A stretch of DNA of 20,866 nucleotides, taken from positions 1-20,866 of the forward strand of contig DCUI01000179.1 of the NCBI GenBank assembly GCA_002327785.1. Reading direction: 5' to 3'. Positions 14,601 to 20,866 of this stretch are shown piece by piece. This stretch comes from Phycisphaerales bacterium UBA2218. GTDB lineage: Bacteria; Planctomycetota; Phycisphaerae; Sedimentisphaerales; Anaerobacaceae. The position numbers and the translations under genes are program-made. Below the pieces are notes generated by a model that saw only the letters and a program-made list of their open reading frames with translations, made no database searches and was not told the origin of the DNA. Position 1 is the stretch's first letter. Each line of letters opens with the position of its first letter.

Positions 14601-14721
14601 AGGCAGAAGAATCCATCTATGCAAGCCGGCACGCCGGCTTGAATGGACGGAGACCCAAGCATTGTTGGACGCCGCGGATATTATTGCGGAGGTGGCCGAG
14701 AGCCGCGGACGCAAAGTATGA
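11614..14721 (+). CDS. Large N6-adenine DNA methyltransferase (Eco57I/type IIG-like)
   Basis: This 1035-residue protein probably methylates adenine in a specific DNA site. Seen: an N-terminal domain (1-110) with the fold-like pattern PAVHVAETKT..Q..LWNQGTTPFLLVSMPGQVRVY but no intact nuclease residues; a helical middle part including IGRFVYLHYLWERGIL; motif X GAFYTP (311-316); motif I VLDPCCGSGIF (339-349, SAM binding); and motif IV GNAPWVE (453-459), a variant of NPPY/NPPW. A target-recognition region (about 600-850) and a C-terminal helical part follow. An upstream TTG at 11608 is possible, but ATG 11614 is preferred. The stop overlaps the nuclease gene start. GC content appears lower than in murA or coaD, suggesting horizontal acquisition. 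A BREX PglX or DISARM-like relation is possible but no partner genes are present. Confidence 0.88.
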   Translation: MGLDDLIRELGYRQSPFYREGVDGADTSVAHLLRDAQRAQVRGSYFIRTASGEAGMGRQRPAVHVAETKTVDEARQIHKQLWNQGTTPFLLVSMPGQVRVYTNFAFDNLADDVGQIETPIDTTSLSLHEVAKQLRFLHADSIDSGDIWRTKGARLTKDKRVDQSLLRMLRSLSTQLVEQHHLDRGVAHSLIGRFVYLHYLWERGILSQEWLEEAGVDPTAVFSNKAKLNAFRRLTDKVDERFNGRIFPIEWSASSAPNAEAVKAVACRFAGEESGQMALFRPFDFSFIPVELLSAIYEQFLHDEGEGAEEGAFYTPEPVADYLLAEIQSVKPLAQGMKVLDPCCGSGIFLVLAYRRLIEQELRRRRCEKLPPDVLRDILTNSIFGVERKPEACLVTEFSLILTLLSYIDPPELHHHAKFRFPVLHNEHIFENDFFNDASLFWKANRQFDWIVGNAPWVELDPDDKGEPFIVDWIQRARQAGMPVARYRSSEAFTWRVRDRLGDDGVVGMITQATSLTNDQSANYRKAFFSQNTVHRITNFSNLAYVLFESADEPAADLVYSLPKAGTPLPDIVHFGPLVVDQPAIVPGHDRRRRTPWVLTISESEIKTIPVNEAVQGEGTTWKRALWGNPRDQRALERLRRVMPETLGSLADKRGWNLNLGVQLRVDEGSDSDPNQDVVEIRLKQGDTESKAREYASWFRALKVLEVKQIAAQIKKAATKLTLSPQWLVKNQWGTYIRERGGTEGLNIASGPHLFLWNNFAAFSIDDFIFRHPKLGLSAPEADWLRAVSMIWASSITPYCLFLELSAGWGISRSTIDLGDAQRMPMPDFTKQQVADLAKLHRSFAVEEMRPHNRADWQRRLDDEVATILRIPSQVMLLAQEFSEFRLPLVKGKAPSRLTRALDERDKDQLEKYARRLTTELDGFIERKSRRHRVTMLIALDGIVATVELVSKGESAKPTVKFAGQYEEKDVRDILHAAEQEYAQWVYVRRSVRVLAGRRIHLCKPARRLEWTETQALLDAADIIAEVAESRGRKV

Positions 14722-15386
14722 GCCCAGAGAGATTATCTGCAGAGTGGGATGACTACCTCGTAGTGCTTCGCGAGGACGCCCATCAACTCCTTGCCTGGGG
14801 CTATGTTGATGCCCGGCGTCAACTGCCGCTGGCAAGGGATGAATACGATATGACGGGCCTTATCGCTGATGCAATCGAGCGACGCATTGACGATCCACGG
14901 ACCCCTGAGCGATATACGGTCTACTCAGTTCACAATGAGCGTCCCATCAGCCCAGGCGATGAACTCGGCAAGGACCGCCCAAGACTTGATATGCAAATCG
15001 AACATTGCGCCGCACGCCCAAAGCGGTATTTCACGTTTGAGGCAAAGCGACTCCGGGATGATGTTCTCTCCAGTGTGGCCGATACATTGCTGCATTACTT
15101 GGGCGACAAGGGCGTCGGCCGCTTTGTCGCGAGTCGATATGCCGTAGAGAGCATTGAGGCTGCCATGCTCGGGTGTATGCAGGCACACGACGCACGGTTC
15201 TGGTTCGAACAAATACGCGAGGCCTTTGTTCAAGACGAATTGTCTGGACGAGACGCGTTCTGCCTCACCCAACAGCTTCAGTGGGAGCACGTAATTTCAG
15301 ATTTGCCAGACGAGGCGGTAAGCTCACATAAGCGCGTCGACCACGACTCGATTCGGCTTTTTCACATATTCATCGATTGTAGTTAA
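14718..15386 (+). CDS. Putative PD-(D/E)XK nuclease, partner of the methyltransferase
   Basis: This 222-residue soluble protein has no name I can assign. It contains a likely PD-(D/E)XK core: E54 on a helix (TGLIADAIERRI), then D91 in DRPRLDMQIE and E108-x-K110 in YFTFEAKRLR, the spacing expected of restriction-type nucleases. A helix with DTLLHYLGDKGVGRFVASRY follows. The start at 14718 overlaps the methyltransferase stop as ATGA, so the two are translationally coupled. An earlier in-frame ATG at 14643 lies inside the methyltransferase gene and is less likely. The context suggests restriction of unmethylated DNA. An alternative is a modification-dependent or accessory nuclease. Confidence 0.65.
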   Translation: MSPERLSAEWDDYLVVLREDAHQLLAWGYVDARRQLPLARDEYDMTGLIADAIERRIDDPRTPERYTVYSVHNERPISPGDELGKDRPRLDMQIEHCAARPKRYFTFEAKRLRDDVLSSVADTLLHYLGDKGVGRFVASRYAVESIEAAMLGCMQAHDARFWFEQIREAFVQDELSGRDAFCLTQQLQWEHVISDLPDEAVSSHKRVDHDSIRLFHIFIDCS

Positions 15387-15551
15387 TCACGCCACTTTGG
15401 GGCAGTCCTCAGGAAGAACGGAACGGTGTCAGGTCCCTTTTTCGGGACAGGCAATCTGTGCGGATGGGTTCTGGCGGACGCTAACTGCGGACTCTGATTC
15501 GCTCACGCTGGACGATCTGCTTGTGGCAGTCTGCGGCGAGAGCATCCCACA
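15387..15551. other. Spacer with hairpin after the nuclease gene
   Basis: No gene. GTCCC (15433-15437) and GGGAC (15444-15448) form a short hairpin around a TTTTTC loop, preceded by GGTGTCAG. It resembles dispersed repeat ends and could end the cassette transcript, although the T-run is in the loop, not after the stem. Confidence 0.35.
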
Positions 15552-15712
15552 TCAGAATAGCGGCTTGTCTTCGAGCAGCTTGCGGATCTCCCGGCGGTAT
15601 CAGTGGGGCAGTCGGCGCCGAGCTTGAGCGTGTGGGCGGCATTCTTCAGATCGTTCTCGGCCTTCGCGATCCATTCCCGTGCAACCACGGCGCGCTTGTC
15701 AGGCGCGGGCAT
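15552..15712 (-). pseudogene. HEPN-domain toxin gene with internal deletion
   Basis: The minus strand starts with MPAPDKRAVVAREWIAKAEN DLKNAAHTLK, the typical first helix of a small HEPN protein, up to GADCPTDT. The frame then changes: the intact-looking C-terminal end RREIRKLLEDKPLF-stop is read in another phase immediately after. Normal relatives are about 120-140 residues, with a C.HAQQ..EKYLKA helix and an R-x4-6-H ribonuclease motif in between; both are missing here. An out-of-phase deletion of roughly 70 codons is inferred. The shifted product would be 69 residues and inactive. The start at 15712 overlaps the end of the MNT gene by 14 bases, as in HEPN/MNT operons. Confidence 0.65.
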
Positions 15713-16052
15713 AGACGACCTTTCCCTCACGCCAGGCGGGCCATTCGATGGTGCCGATGGTATCCTTTCGCCATTCGAACTCTTCCGGCGTGGTGACGAT
15801 CAGGTCCTTGGGCAGCCGGATATCGTGCAGGGCAACGCCGATCTCGATGGCCTTTTCCCGCTTCGAGCCGGATACGGGCATCACGATCAGCAAGTCCACG
15901 TCGCTGTCCGGACCGGCGTCGCCGCGGGCGTACGAGCCGAAGAGAATGACCTTCTCCGGGTCAAACCGGCTGACGATCCGCTTGACCATCTCCCGGATTC
16001 TCGCTGCGGGCGAGGAGGCTCGTTCCTTTGAGTTGTGCCCAACTGATACCAT
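15699..16052 (-). CDS. MNT-type minimal nucleotidyltransferase (antitoxin)
   Basis: This 117-residue protein of the MNT family carries the nucleotidyltransferase signature ILFGSYARGDAGPDSDVDLLIV (GSxARG..SDxDL), with two aspartates for metal binding. Known HEPN/MNT pairs are toxin-antitoxin systems in which MNT neutralises HEPN, in studied cases by adding AMP groups. The start at 16052 has AAGGAACACAGGC just upstream. The gene appears complete, whereas its HEPN partner downstream is broken, leaving an apparently orphaned antitoxin. A weak TTGCGG-17-TATCCT promoter (minus strand, 16106-16134) is possible. Confidence 0.85.
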   Translation of the reverse strand: MVSVGHNSKERASSPAARIREMVKRIVSRFDPEKVILFGSYARGDAGPDSDVDLLIVMPVSGSKREKAIEIGVALHDIRLPKDLIVTTPEEFEWRKDTIGTIEWPAWREGKVVYARA

Positions 16053-16463
16053 TGCCTGTGTTCCTTGGTGATTCCGTGTACCTGCCGCGTTCAGCGGTCG
16101 AATTCAGGATACTGCCCCTGGTCGCCCTCCGCAAGGGAAACAGGACGGCGTCCGGTACTTCCTTTGGATGGGGGCCGGTCGGGACTCGGGAAGACCAGTT
16201 GTCAGTTCTCAGTTTTCGGTTGTCAGTCAGTAGCTACCGCCTCCAGCCTGCGGGCGGATGATGCACCACAGAGGCACGGAGCCCACAGAGGATCTGCGAA
16301 AATCGGCGAAATCTGCGGATGAAAAGTCGTATCTCGTGGTTCGTCGCTCGTGTCTCGTACAGTCGCTTCGTGCCCTTCGTGAACTTCGTGGCTACAGAAA
16401 GACGGTGGACGGAGTCCACCCTACCGCTGTCGCCCAGACACAGACCCCACATTGCTATTGGTC
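16053..16463. other. Intergenic region with low-complexity words
   Basis: About 410 bp without a supportable gene. It holds imperfect repeats of several word families: GTTGTCAGTTCTCAGTTTTC with GGTTGTCAGTCAG (about 16198-16230), CACAGAGGCACGGAG (about 16264), TCGTATCTCG/GTCGCTCGTGTCTCG (about 16327-16357) and CTTCGTG three times (about 16366-16392). These look like degenerating dispersed repeats. Confidence 0.6.
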
Positions 16464-17354
16464 TCACTTTTGCCTCCTGATTTTTGCCCTTTGCCCTTCT
16501 TGCCGTCTGACCCTCTCACCCTCTGACCTTCTCACCTTCGTCGGCTGCCTCCGCACCCTGCGTTCCCGCGTCGCTGCGCGAGCCGGGGTTTTCTTGCCTT
16601 TTGCCTTTCCACTTTTGCTCTTTGCCCTTTTCTTGGCGCCTTTTCTGTTCTCGGCCTTCTGCCACTCGGCATGCACCTGGGCCCTCCGCTGGGGCGGCCA
16701 TTCCTCCGGGAAGTTCAGCCGGGCGAATTCGCCGAATCGCTCCACTGCCGCACGGTCGTAGGCCCGGGCGGCCTCCACCTCGTCGTCGAAAGAGCTGCGA
16801 AAGTGGCGTTCCTTCCGAGGCGCGCATCGGGCATACCATTTCTTCAGTCGTTTGTCGTAGGAGACGCCTTTGAACCGGGAGCAAGCGTGGTGGTGCTTGC
16901 CGAGGTTTCGCAAGTTCTCCGTGCGGGTGCAGACGCGGAGATTGAACCGGCAGTTGTTGGCCTTGTTGCCGTCTGCATGGTCGACGATCTTTCCTTTCGG
17001 CGGCGTCATGATCTCGCGGTGCATGAAGACGTATTTGCCCTTCTCGTGGCGTGCGGCATATCCGCCACAGACCACATGCCACTTCCACCGGCTGAGCCAT
17101 TCGTAGTCGGCCTTGTCGACGTAGGCGTAGAAGCCGTCGCCGAGCGGGATCAGGCGGACGTTGTCGCCCTGGGGCAGGACGGGCTTGGGGCGGTAGTTGC
17201 GGCAGGGCACGCCGGGAACGTCGTGCATCCGGCCCGGCCACCAGGGGTGGTTGGCGCACTGCGGCACGAGCGGCTTGCCCGCCCACGCGCAGCGAAGCCA
17301 CCATTCCGGATCACAGACCGAGTAGATGCAATTGTGACAGTTGTGTCCGGCCAT
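16464..17354 (-). CDS. HNH endonuclease with AP2 DNA-binding domain
   Basis: This 296-residue protein resembles free-standing homing-type nucleases. An N-terminal Cys-rich segment (C6, C9, C14, C22, C33, C51) probably binds zinc. The HNH core spans about 108-150: MHREIM, then IVDHADGNKANNCRFNLRVC, with H112, D125-H126 and N139 as likely metal/catalytic residues. An AP2 domain covers 161-216 (RFKGVSYDKRLKKWYARC, then AARAYDRAAVERFGEFARLN). Residues 235-296 are a Lys/Arg-rich tail encoded by low-complexity DNA. The start at 17354 was chosen over 17477 because GGGAGGAACC precedes it and the promoter lies between the two. Its normal role is cleavage and spread of its own gene; no host intron is evident. 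Confidence 0.85.
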   Translation of the reverse strand: MAGHNCHNCIYSVCDPEWWLRCAWAGKPLVPQCANHPWWPGRMHDVPGVPCRNYRPKPVLPQGDNVRLIPLGDGFYAYVDKADYEWLSRWKWHVVCGGYAARHEKGKYVFMHREIMTPPKGKIVDHADGNKANNCRFNLRVCTRTENLRNLGKHHHACSRFKGVSYDKRLKKWYARCAPRKERHFRSSFDDEVEAARAYDRAAVERFGEFARLNFPEEWPPQRRAQVHAEWQKAENRKGAKKRAKSKSGKAKGKKTPARAATRERRVRRQPTKVRRSEGERVRRQEGQRAKIRRQK

Positions 17355-17445
17355 GGTTCCTCCCTTCGTTTGCTGTGGTTCGGGCAGCGGCCGCAGGCGG
17401 CGGCTCGCCCGCCGGCCCTGCCACGGCCTGTACAGCCTATGCCGA

Positions 17446-17474
17446 ATGATAAGCGGTGGGAAGTTAACTGTCAA
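17446..17474 (-). promoter_or_regulatory. Sigma70-like promoter of the HNH-AP2 gene
   Basis: On the minus strand TTGACA (17474-17469), a 17-bp spacer, then TATCAT (17451-17446), an excellent match. It gives a leader of about 85 nt. A palindrome GTCAAC-8-GTTGAC (17470-17489) overlaps the -35 box and could be an operator. Confidence 0.7.
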
Positions 17475-17595
17475 CAAAAAATGGTTGACTTTTTCATGTA
17501 CTTCCGGAAGTGCTCGTTGCCAAAGGAGTAAGAACCCCGTCCGATTTCTCGCTTGGGTGGAACCTGCGGATCAAGAAGGTGGGGGGGGGCGGCTC

Positions 17596-17624
17596 TTGAT
17601 GCCGCCGCGGCGGGTGGGTAGAAT
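17596..17624 (+). promoter_or_regulatory. Sigma70-like promoter of coaD
   Basis: TTGATG (17596-17601), a 17-bp spacer, then TAGAAT (17619-17624), 27 bp before the ATG at 17652. A run of nine G (17581-17589) lies just upstream; its length could vary by slippage. Confidence 0.65.
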
Positions 17625-17651
17625 ACCTGCTTTTGGTAAGGATGGGCATTC

Positions 17652-18158
17652 ATGGGCAAGAAGTTCGTCAGGGCGATCTTCCCGGGGTCGTTCGATCCGA
17701 TCACGAACGGGCATCTGGACGTGGTCCGGCGGGCCATCAATCTGTTCGACGAGCTGATTATCGCGGTCGGCCGAAGCCCGATCAAGAACCAGCTCTTCAC
17801 GCCCGAGGAGCGGGTCGAGATGATCGTCGAGCTGGTCACGGGCATGCCGGGGGTGGCTGTCGAGAGTTTCGAGGGGCTGATGGTGGAATACGCCGCCAAG
17901 AGGAAGGCGACCGTGGTCCTTCGCGGCCTGCGCAGCCTGACGGACGTGCAGTACGAGTTCCAGCTCGCCATGACCAACCGGGCGGTCGCGGGGATCGAGA
18001 CGATCTTCATCATGACCAGCGAGCAATACGGATTCACCAGCTCGACCCTGATCCGCGAGGTGGCCTCGCTCGGCGGCGACCTGTCCAACCTGATTCCCGA
18101 GAACGTCCACAAGCGTCTGGAGGAGCGGTTCAGCCGGCTCCGGACCGAACGGAGCTGA
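17652..18158 (+). CDS. coaD: Phosphopantetheine adenylyltransferase (CoaD)
   Basis: This enzyme makes dephospho-CoA from 4'-phosphopantetheine and ATP, the penultimate step of coenzyme A synthesis. At 168 residues it has the normal length. Seen: FPGSFDPITNGHLDVVRRA with the nucleotidyltransferase (T/H)xGH motif, the RSPIKNQLFTPEERVEMI block, VVLRGLRSLTDVQYEFQLAM for substrate binding, and YGFTSSTLIREVASLGGD, the ATP-binding STxxR motif. AAGGA precedes the ATG by about 9 nt. It stands alone downstream of its own promoter and is convergent with the OPT gene, separated by 87 bp with no clear terminator. Confidence 0.97.
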   Translation: MGKKFVRAIFPGSFDPITNGHLDVVRRAINLFDELIIAVGRSPIKNQLFTPEERVEMIVELVTGMPGVAVESFEGLMVEYAAKRKATVVLRGLRSLTDVQYEFQLAMTNRAVAGIETIFIMTSEQYGFTSSTLIREVASLGGDLSNLIPENVHKRLEERFSRLRTERS

Positions 18159-18245
18159 AGAGAAGGACAAATCCGAAGCTCGAAATCCGAGAGAGGGACG
18201 AACGACTCGGGACAAGAGGCATCCGCCGCAGACGGCAACCGAGAA

Positions 18246-20396
18246 TCACGACTCACGTTTCTCTTTGACCGCGACCCGGTAGAGCCAGAAGGTCACGAAG
18301 ACTAAGAGGATGACGCCGACGAGGCCGCCGAAGGGGATCTTGCCCTCCCACAGCGGCATTTCGATATCCCTTTGCTTGAGGATGACAATCGGGATCGCCA
18401 CGAGGATGCCCGTGATCGCCTCGCCGGTGATGAGGCCGGAGGCCATGAGCAGGCCGCGGCGCTCGGAGCCTTCCATTGCGGGGGTGTCGCTCCTGTTTCT
18501 CTTGTGGTACTTCGCGACGGCCAGGCTGATGAGTCCGCCCACGAAGATCGGAACCGACAGTTGGAAGGGCAGGTAGAACCCGATGGCGACCGCCAGGATG
18601 GGCACACGGAACGGGTACTTCTTGGCCTGGAGATACTGGTCCAGGGCGATGATCCCCGCGGCGGCGACCATCCCGAGGATGACGAAGGCCCAGGGCAGTC
18701 CTCCCTCGAACACGCCCTTGGCCACGGAGGCCATCAGGTTGGCCTGGGGCGACGAGAGGGCCTTGGAGCCGGCGCCTTTCATTCCCGCGAAGCCGTAGGC
18801 GCCCTGCAGCAGGATGAGGACCGGACCGATGATCAGTGCGCCCGAGGCGGTCCCGATCATCTCCATGATTTGTTGCTTCCACGGCGTGGTGCCGACGAGC
18901 CGTCCGCACTTGAGGTCCTGCATGACGTCCCCTGCGATAGCGGCGGCGCAGCAGATGACCGCGCCGACGATGATCGCGGCCGCCGGACCGTTCGTCGCTG
19001 TTTTGCCCATGAGCAGCGCCAGCAGCACGGACGAAACCAGGACCGTGGAGACGGTGACGCCGGAGATGGGATTGTTCGACGAGCCGACCAGCCCGGCCAT
19101 GTAGCCCGCCACCGCGGCGAACAGGAACCCGGTGCCGAGCATGACGAACGCCATGATCAGCGAGATGTGGACCTGCTGGACGTAGTGCTGGTAGACCAGG
19201 AACAACGGGACGATCGAGCCGACGATCAGCCCGATGATCCATTGCATCGGCAGGTCCCGCTCCGACCGCTCCGCGCCTCCTTTGCCTTCCTTGATCTGCT
19301 TGTAGGCCTTCAGCCCGCTGGTCATACCGCTCAGGAGGGATTTGCGCAGATGAAAGATCGTCCAGAGGCCGCCGATGAGCATGCCGCCGACCCCCGCGAA
19401 GCGGGTTCGCTTGGACCAGATCCGCTGCGCGTAGTCTTTCGCCGGGACGGGCTTGCCCAGGTTGGCCAGGACGTCGGCGTTGTGTTTGTGCACGTCGTTG
19501 ACATCCTCGGGCGATGCGTTCGGATCGGCAACTTGGGTTTCGAGCACGAAGACGTTCCAGAGCCGTGGCTCGCTCGTGCGATTGTCCCAGGCGGCGGCGT
19601 TGTTGGGATCGACGATCACGTAGTTGGCGTCTGCGATGTTCCAGCCCTGCGGGACGTTCTTGTTCAGGAGCTGGTACTGCGGCCACTCGCCCTGAGCAGC
19701 GACCACCGGGATGGCCACGTACCAATTGAGCGCTCCGCCCAGAAACATCAGGAGGGCGATGTTGAGCCCGACGATATACCCCACGGAGAGCAGGGCCGGA
19801 CTGAGGTTGGAGCCGAAGTAGGCGATGGACCCACCCACGCGTCTGGCGCCCTGCACGATCTCAGGCCAGATCCCAAGGGCGTTGGCGCCTACCTTGAACA
19901 GGGCGCCGGCGAGGGCCGCCTTGACGATGTACTTGATGCCGGAGGTATCGTTGCGGCCGGTTTCCAGCACCTTGGCCGTGGCGACGCCCTCGGGGAACTG
20001 GAGCTTGGTCTCCACGATCAGCGAGCGTCGCAGCGGGATGGTGAACAAGGTGCCGAGCAACCCGCCGAAGCCGGCGATCACAGCGACCCAGAAATAGCTG
20101 AACTGCTCCCAGAACCCGATCAGCAGCAGGGCCGGCAGCGTGAAGATGACGCCCGCCGCGAGGGATTCGCCCGCCGAGGCGCACGTGCCGATCAGGTTGC
20201 ACTCGTAGATCGTGCTGTTGCGGAAGAACCGCATGATCCCCAGGGCCATCACCGCCGCCGGGATTGCCGCCGAGACGGTCATGCCCGCGAACAGGCCCAG
20301 GTACGCGTTGGCCGCCGACAGGAGCATTGACAGGATGATGCCGAAGAAGATAACCCGGATGGACAGTTCCCGTGGCGCATTGTTGTTTTCACTCAT
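18246..20396 (-). CDS. OPT family oligopeptide transporter
   Basis: This 716-residue inner-membrane transporter, with about 14-16 hydrophobic segments, probably takes up small peptides or peptide-like metal chelates by cation symport. Family features: NAYLGLFAGMTVSAAIPAAV (30-49), IPLRRSLIVETKLQFPEGVA with AKVLETG (120-146), and a C-terminal SGLITGEAITGILVAIPI segment. A hydrophilic loop at about 235-325 (GEWPQY...WSKRTRF) is longer than I recall for related proteins. AGGAG precedes the ATG. The gene begins 30 bp after the stop of the M2 peptidase on the same strand, so the pair probably forms an operon for peptide breakdown and import. Confidence 0.9.
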   Translation of the reverse strand: MSENNNAPRELSIRVIFFGIILSMLLSAANAYLGLFAGMTVSAAIPAAVMALGIMRFFRNSTIYECNLIGTCASAGESLAAGVIFTLPALLLIGFWEQFSYFWVAVIAGFGGLLGTLFTIPLRRSLIVETKLQFPEGVATAKVLETGRNDTSGIKYIVKAALAGALFKVGANALGIWPEIVQGARRVGGSIAYFGSNLSPALLSVGYIVGLNIALLMFLGGALNWYVAIPVVAAQGEWPQYQLLNKNVPQGWNIADANYVIVDPNNAAAWDNRTSEPRLWNVFVLETQVADPNASPEDVNDVHKHNADVLANLGKPVPAKDYAQRIWSKRTRFAGVGGMLIGGLWTIFHLRKSLLSGMTSGLKAYKQIKEGKGGAERSERDLPMQWIIGLIVGSIVPLFLVYQHYVQQVHISLIMAFVMLGTGFLFAAVAGYMAGLVGSSNNPISGVTVSTVLVSSVLLALLMGKTATNGPAAAIIVGAVICCAAAIAGDVMQDLKCGRLVGTTPWKQQIMEMIGTASGALIIGPVLILLQGAYGFAGMKGAGSKALSSPQANLMASVAKGVFEGGLPWAFVILGMVAAAGIIALDQYLQAKKYPFRVPILAVAIGFYLPFQLSVPIFVGGLISLAVAKYHKRNRSDTPAMEGSERRGLLMASGLITGEAITGILVAIPIVILKQRDIEMPLWEGKIPFGGLVGVILLVFVTFWLYRVAVKEKRES

Positions 20397-20426
20397 GAAA
20401 CACCTGTCTCCTAAAACACTTCATGG

Positions 20427-20866
20427 CTATTTCACGAACTGCTCTGCGAAGTACCTGGCCGTGAGCGATTCGCCCGTGGCGCGCTCGATCATCCGGTTCC
20501 AGGGGTAGAGATCGCCCGCTTCGAAGACCTTCTTCTTCAGGAATTGCCCGGCTTTCTTCTGTCCGACATAGCTGACGTCCTGGCCTGCCTTGACCTTGAG
20601 CACCTTGGCCGTGAGGCGATGGTGCAACTGCGAGGCCAGCAGCTCGCCGAGCATGTAGTTGTGGTAATGGCACGGGGCCGCGGCGAAGTGAATCTTCGCG
20701 GCCCAGTCCGGGCTGGTCCGGTCCGGCGGCCGATTGACGAGCTGGTACTTCTCGACGAGGTCCCACCACAACTTGTCGAGGTCCTGGTCGGGATTCGCAT
20801 ACAGCTCCTTCTCGAAGCCATACATGACCATGTCCCAGCGAGCGAAGATGAGCTGCTTGAGCTGCA
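20427..20866 (-). CDS. M2-family peptidyl-dipeptidase (ACE-like), C-terminal part
   Basis: The gene runs off the right window edge; 146 C-terminal codons are visible. The sequence reads QLKQLIFARWDMVMYGFEKE with LYANPDQDLDKLWW, then HFAAAPCHYHNYMLGELLAS and the tail AGDLYPWNRMIERATGESLT. This matches the C-terminal region of M2 metallopeptidases related to angiotensin-converting enzyme. In those enzymes the HEXXH zinc site lies upstream, here outside the window; the conserved RW...Y.FE..LY.NP block and H.HNY.LGE segment are visible. Such enzymes remove C-terminal dipeptides, usually outside the cytoplasm. The OPT transporter gene follows 30 bp later and could import the products. Confidence 0.8.
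   Translation of the reverse strand, partial: QLKQLIFARWDMVMYGFEKELYANPDQDLDKLWWDLVEKYQLVNRPPDRTSPDWAAKIHFAAAPCHYHNYMLGELLASQLHHRLTAKVLKVKAGQDVSYVGQKKAGQFLKKKVFEAGDLYPWNRMIERATGESLTARYFAEQFVK

Noticed and set aside
17470..17494. Rho-independent terminator (GTCAAC/GTTGAC followed by five T)
   Set aside because: It lies between two divergently transcribed genes, so no upstream plus-strand transcript needs ending; an operator over the HNH promoter fits better.
18253..19725. A 490-codon minus-strand frame inside the OPT gene
   Set aside because: An out-of-phase shadow of the transporter with Arg/Gly/Pro-rich composition.
18372..20330. A 652-codon open frame on the plus strand opposite the OPT gene
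   Set aside because: It is antisense to a clear transporter gene, is rich in Arg, Asp, Gly and His from the GC-rich complement, and matches no family.

Overview
The window looks like a chromosomal segment from an uncultured, GC-rich Gram-negative bacterium, most likely a planctomycete (Phycisphaerae-like). This rests on the mix of MurA, an AsmA-like envelope protein, an HNH-AP2 endonuclease, a DUF5060/PKD/LamG exported protein, an OPT transporter next to an M2 peptidase, and characteristic low-complexity word repeats between genes. The assignment is an inference; no rRNA or other marker is present.

Layout. (1) 1-4.1 kb, minus strand: a group II intron whose 3' end (domains V and VI) falls almost exactly at the left edge, its maturase/RT gene, and a translationally coupled pair of paralogous DUF1670-like proteins flanked by an imperfect inverted repeat (1968-2000 / 3872-3904). 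(2) 4.1-5.2 kb: a long non-coding stretch with short repeats and paired TACGTAT boxes, then debris of two exported-protein genes. (3) 5.2-7.7 kb: a secreted DUF5060 glycoside-hydrolase-like protein with PKD and LamG-like domains, ending in a 19-bp tandem duplication. (4) 8.0-11.1 kb: core-like genes, asmA-like and murA on the minus strand and a CPBP membrane protease on the plus strand. (5) 11.1-17.4 kb: an accessory island with a miniature inverted-repeat element, a two-gene N6-adenine methyltransferase plus PD-(D/E)XK nuclease cassette with its own promoter, a MNT/HEPN pair with a broken HEPN gene, and an HNH-AP2 endonuclease. (6) 17.6-20.9 kb: coaD, then on the minus strand an M2 dipeptidase (cut by the window edge) followed by an OPT oligopeptide transporter.

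How genes may work together: the methyltransferase and nuclease share a 4-base ATGA overlap and probably form a restriction-modification-like defence unit. The two DUF1670 proteins overlap by 8 bases and may form a complex or act on the flanking repeats. The M2 peptidase and OPT transporter plausibly form a peptide-use operon. The best candidates for something undescribed are the inverted-repeat-flanked DUF1670 pair and the two-gene methyltransferase/nuclease cassette. No search could be run, so family names rest on recognised motifs and remembered family patterns.
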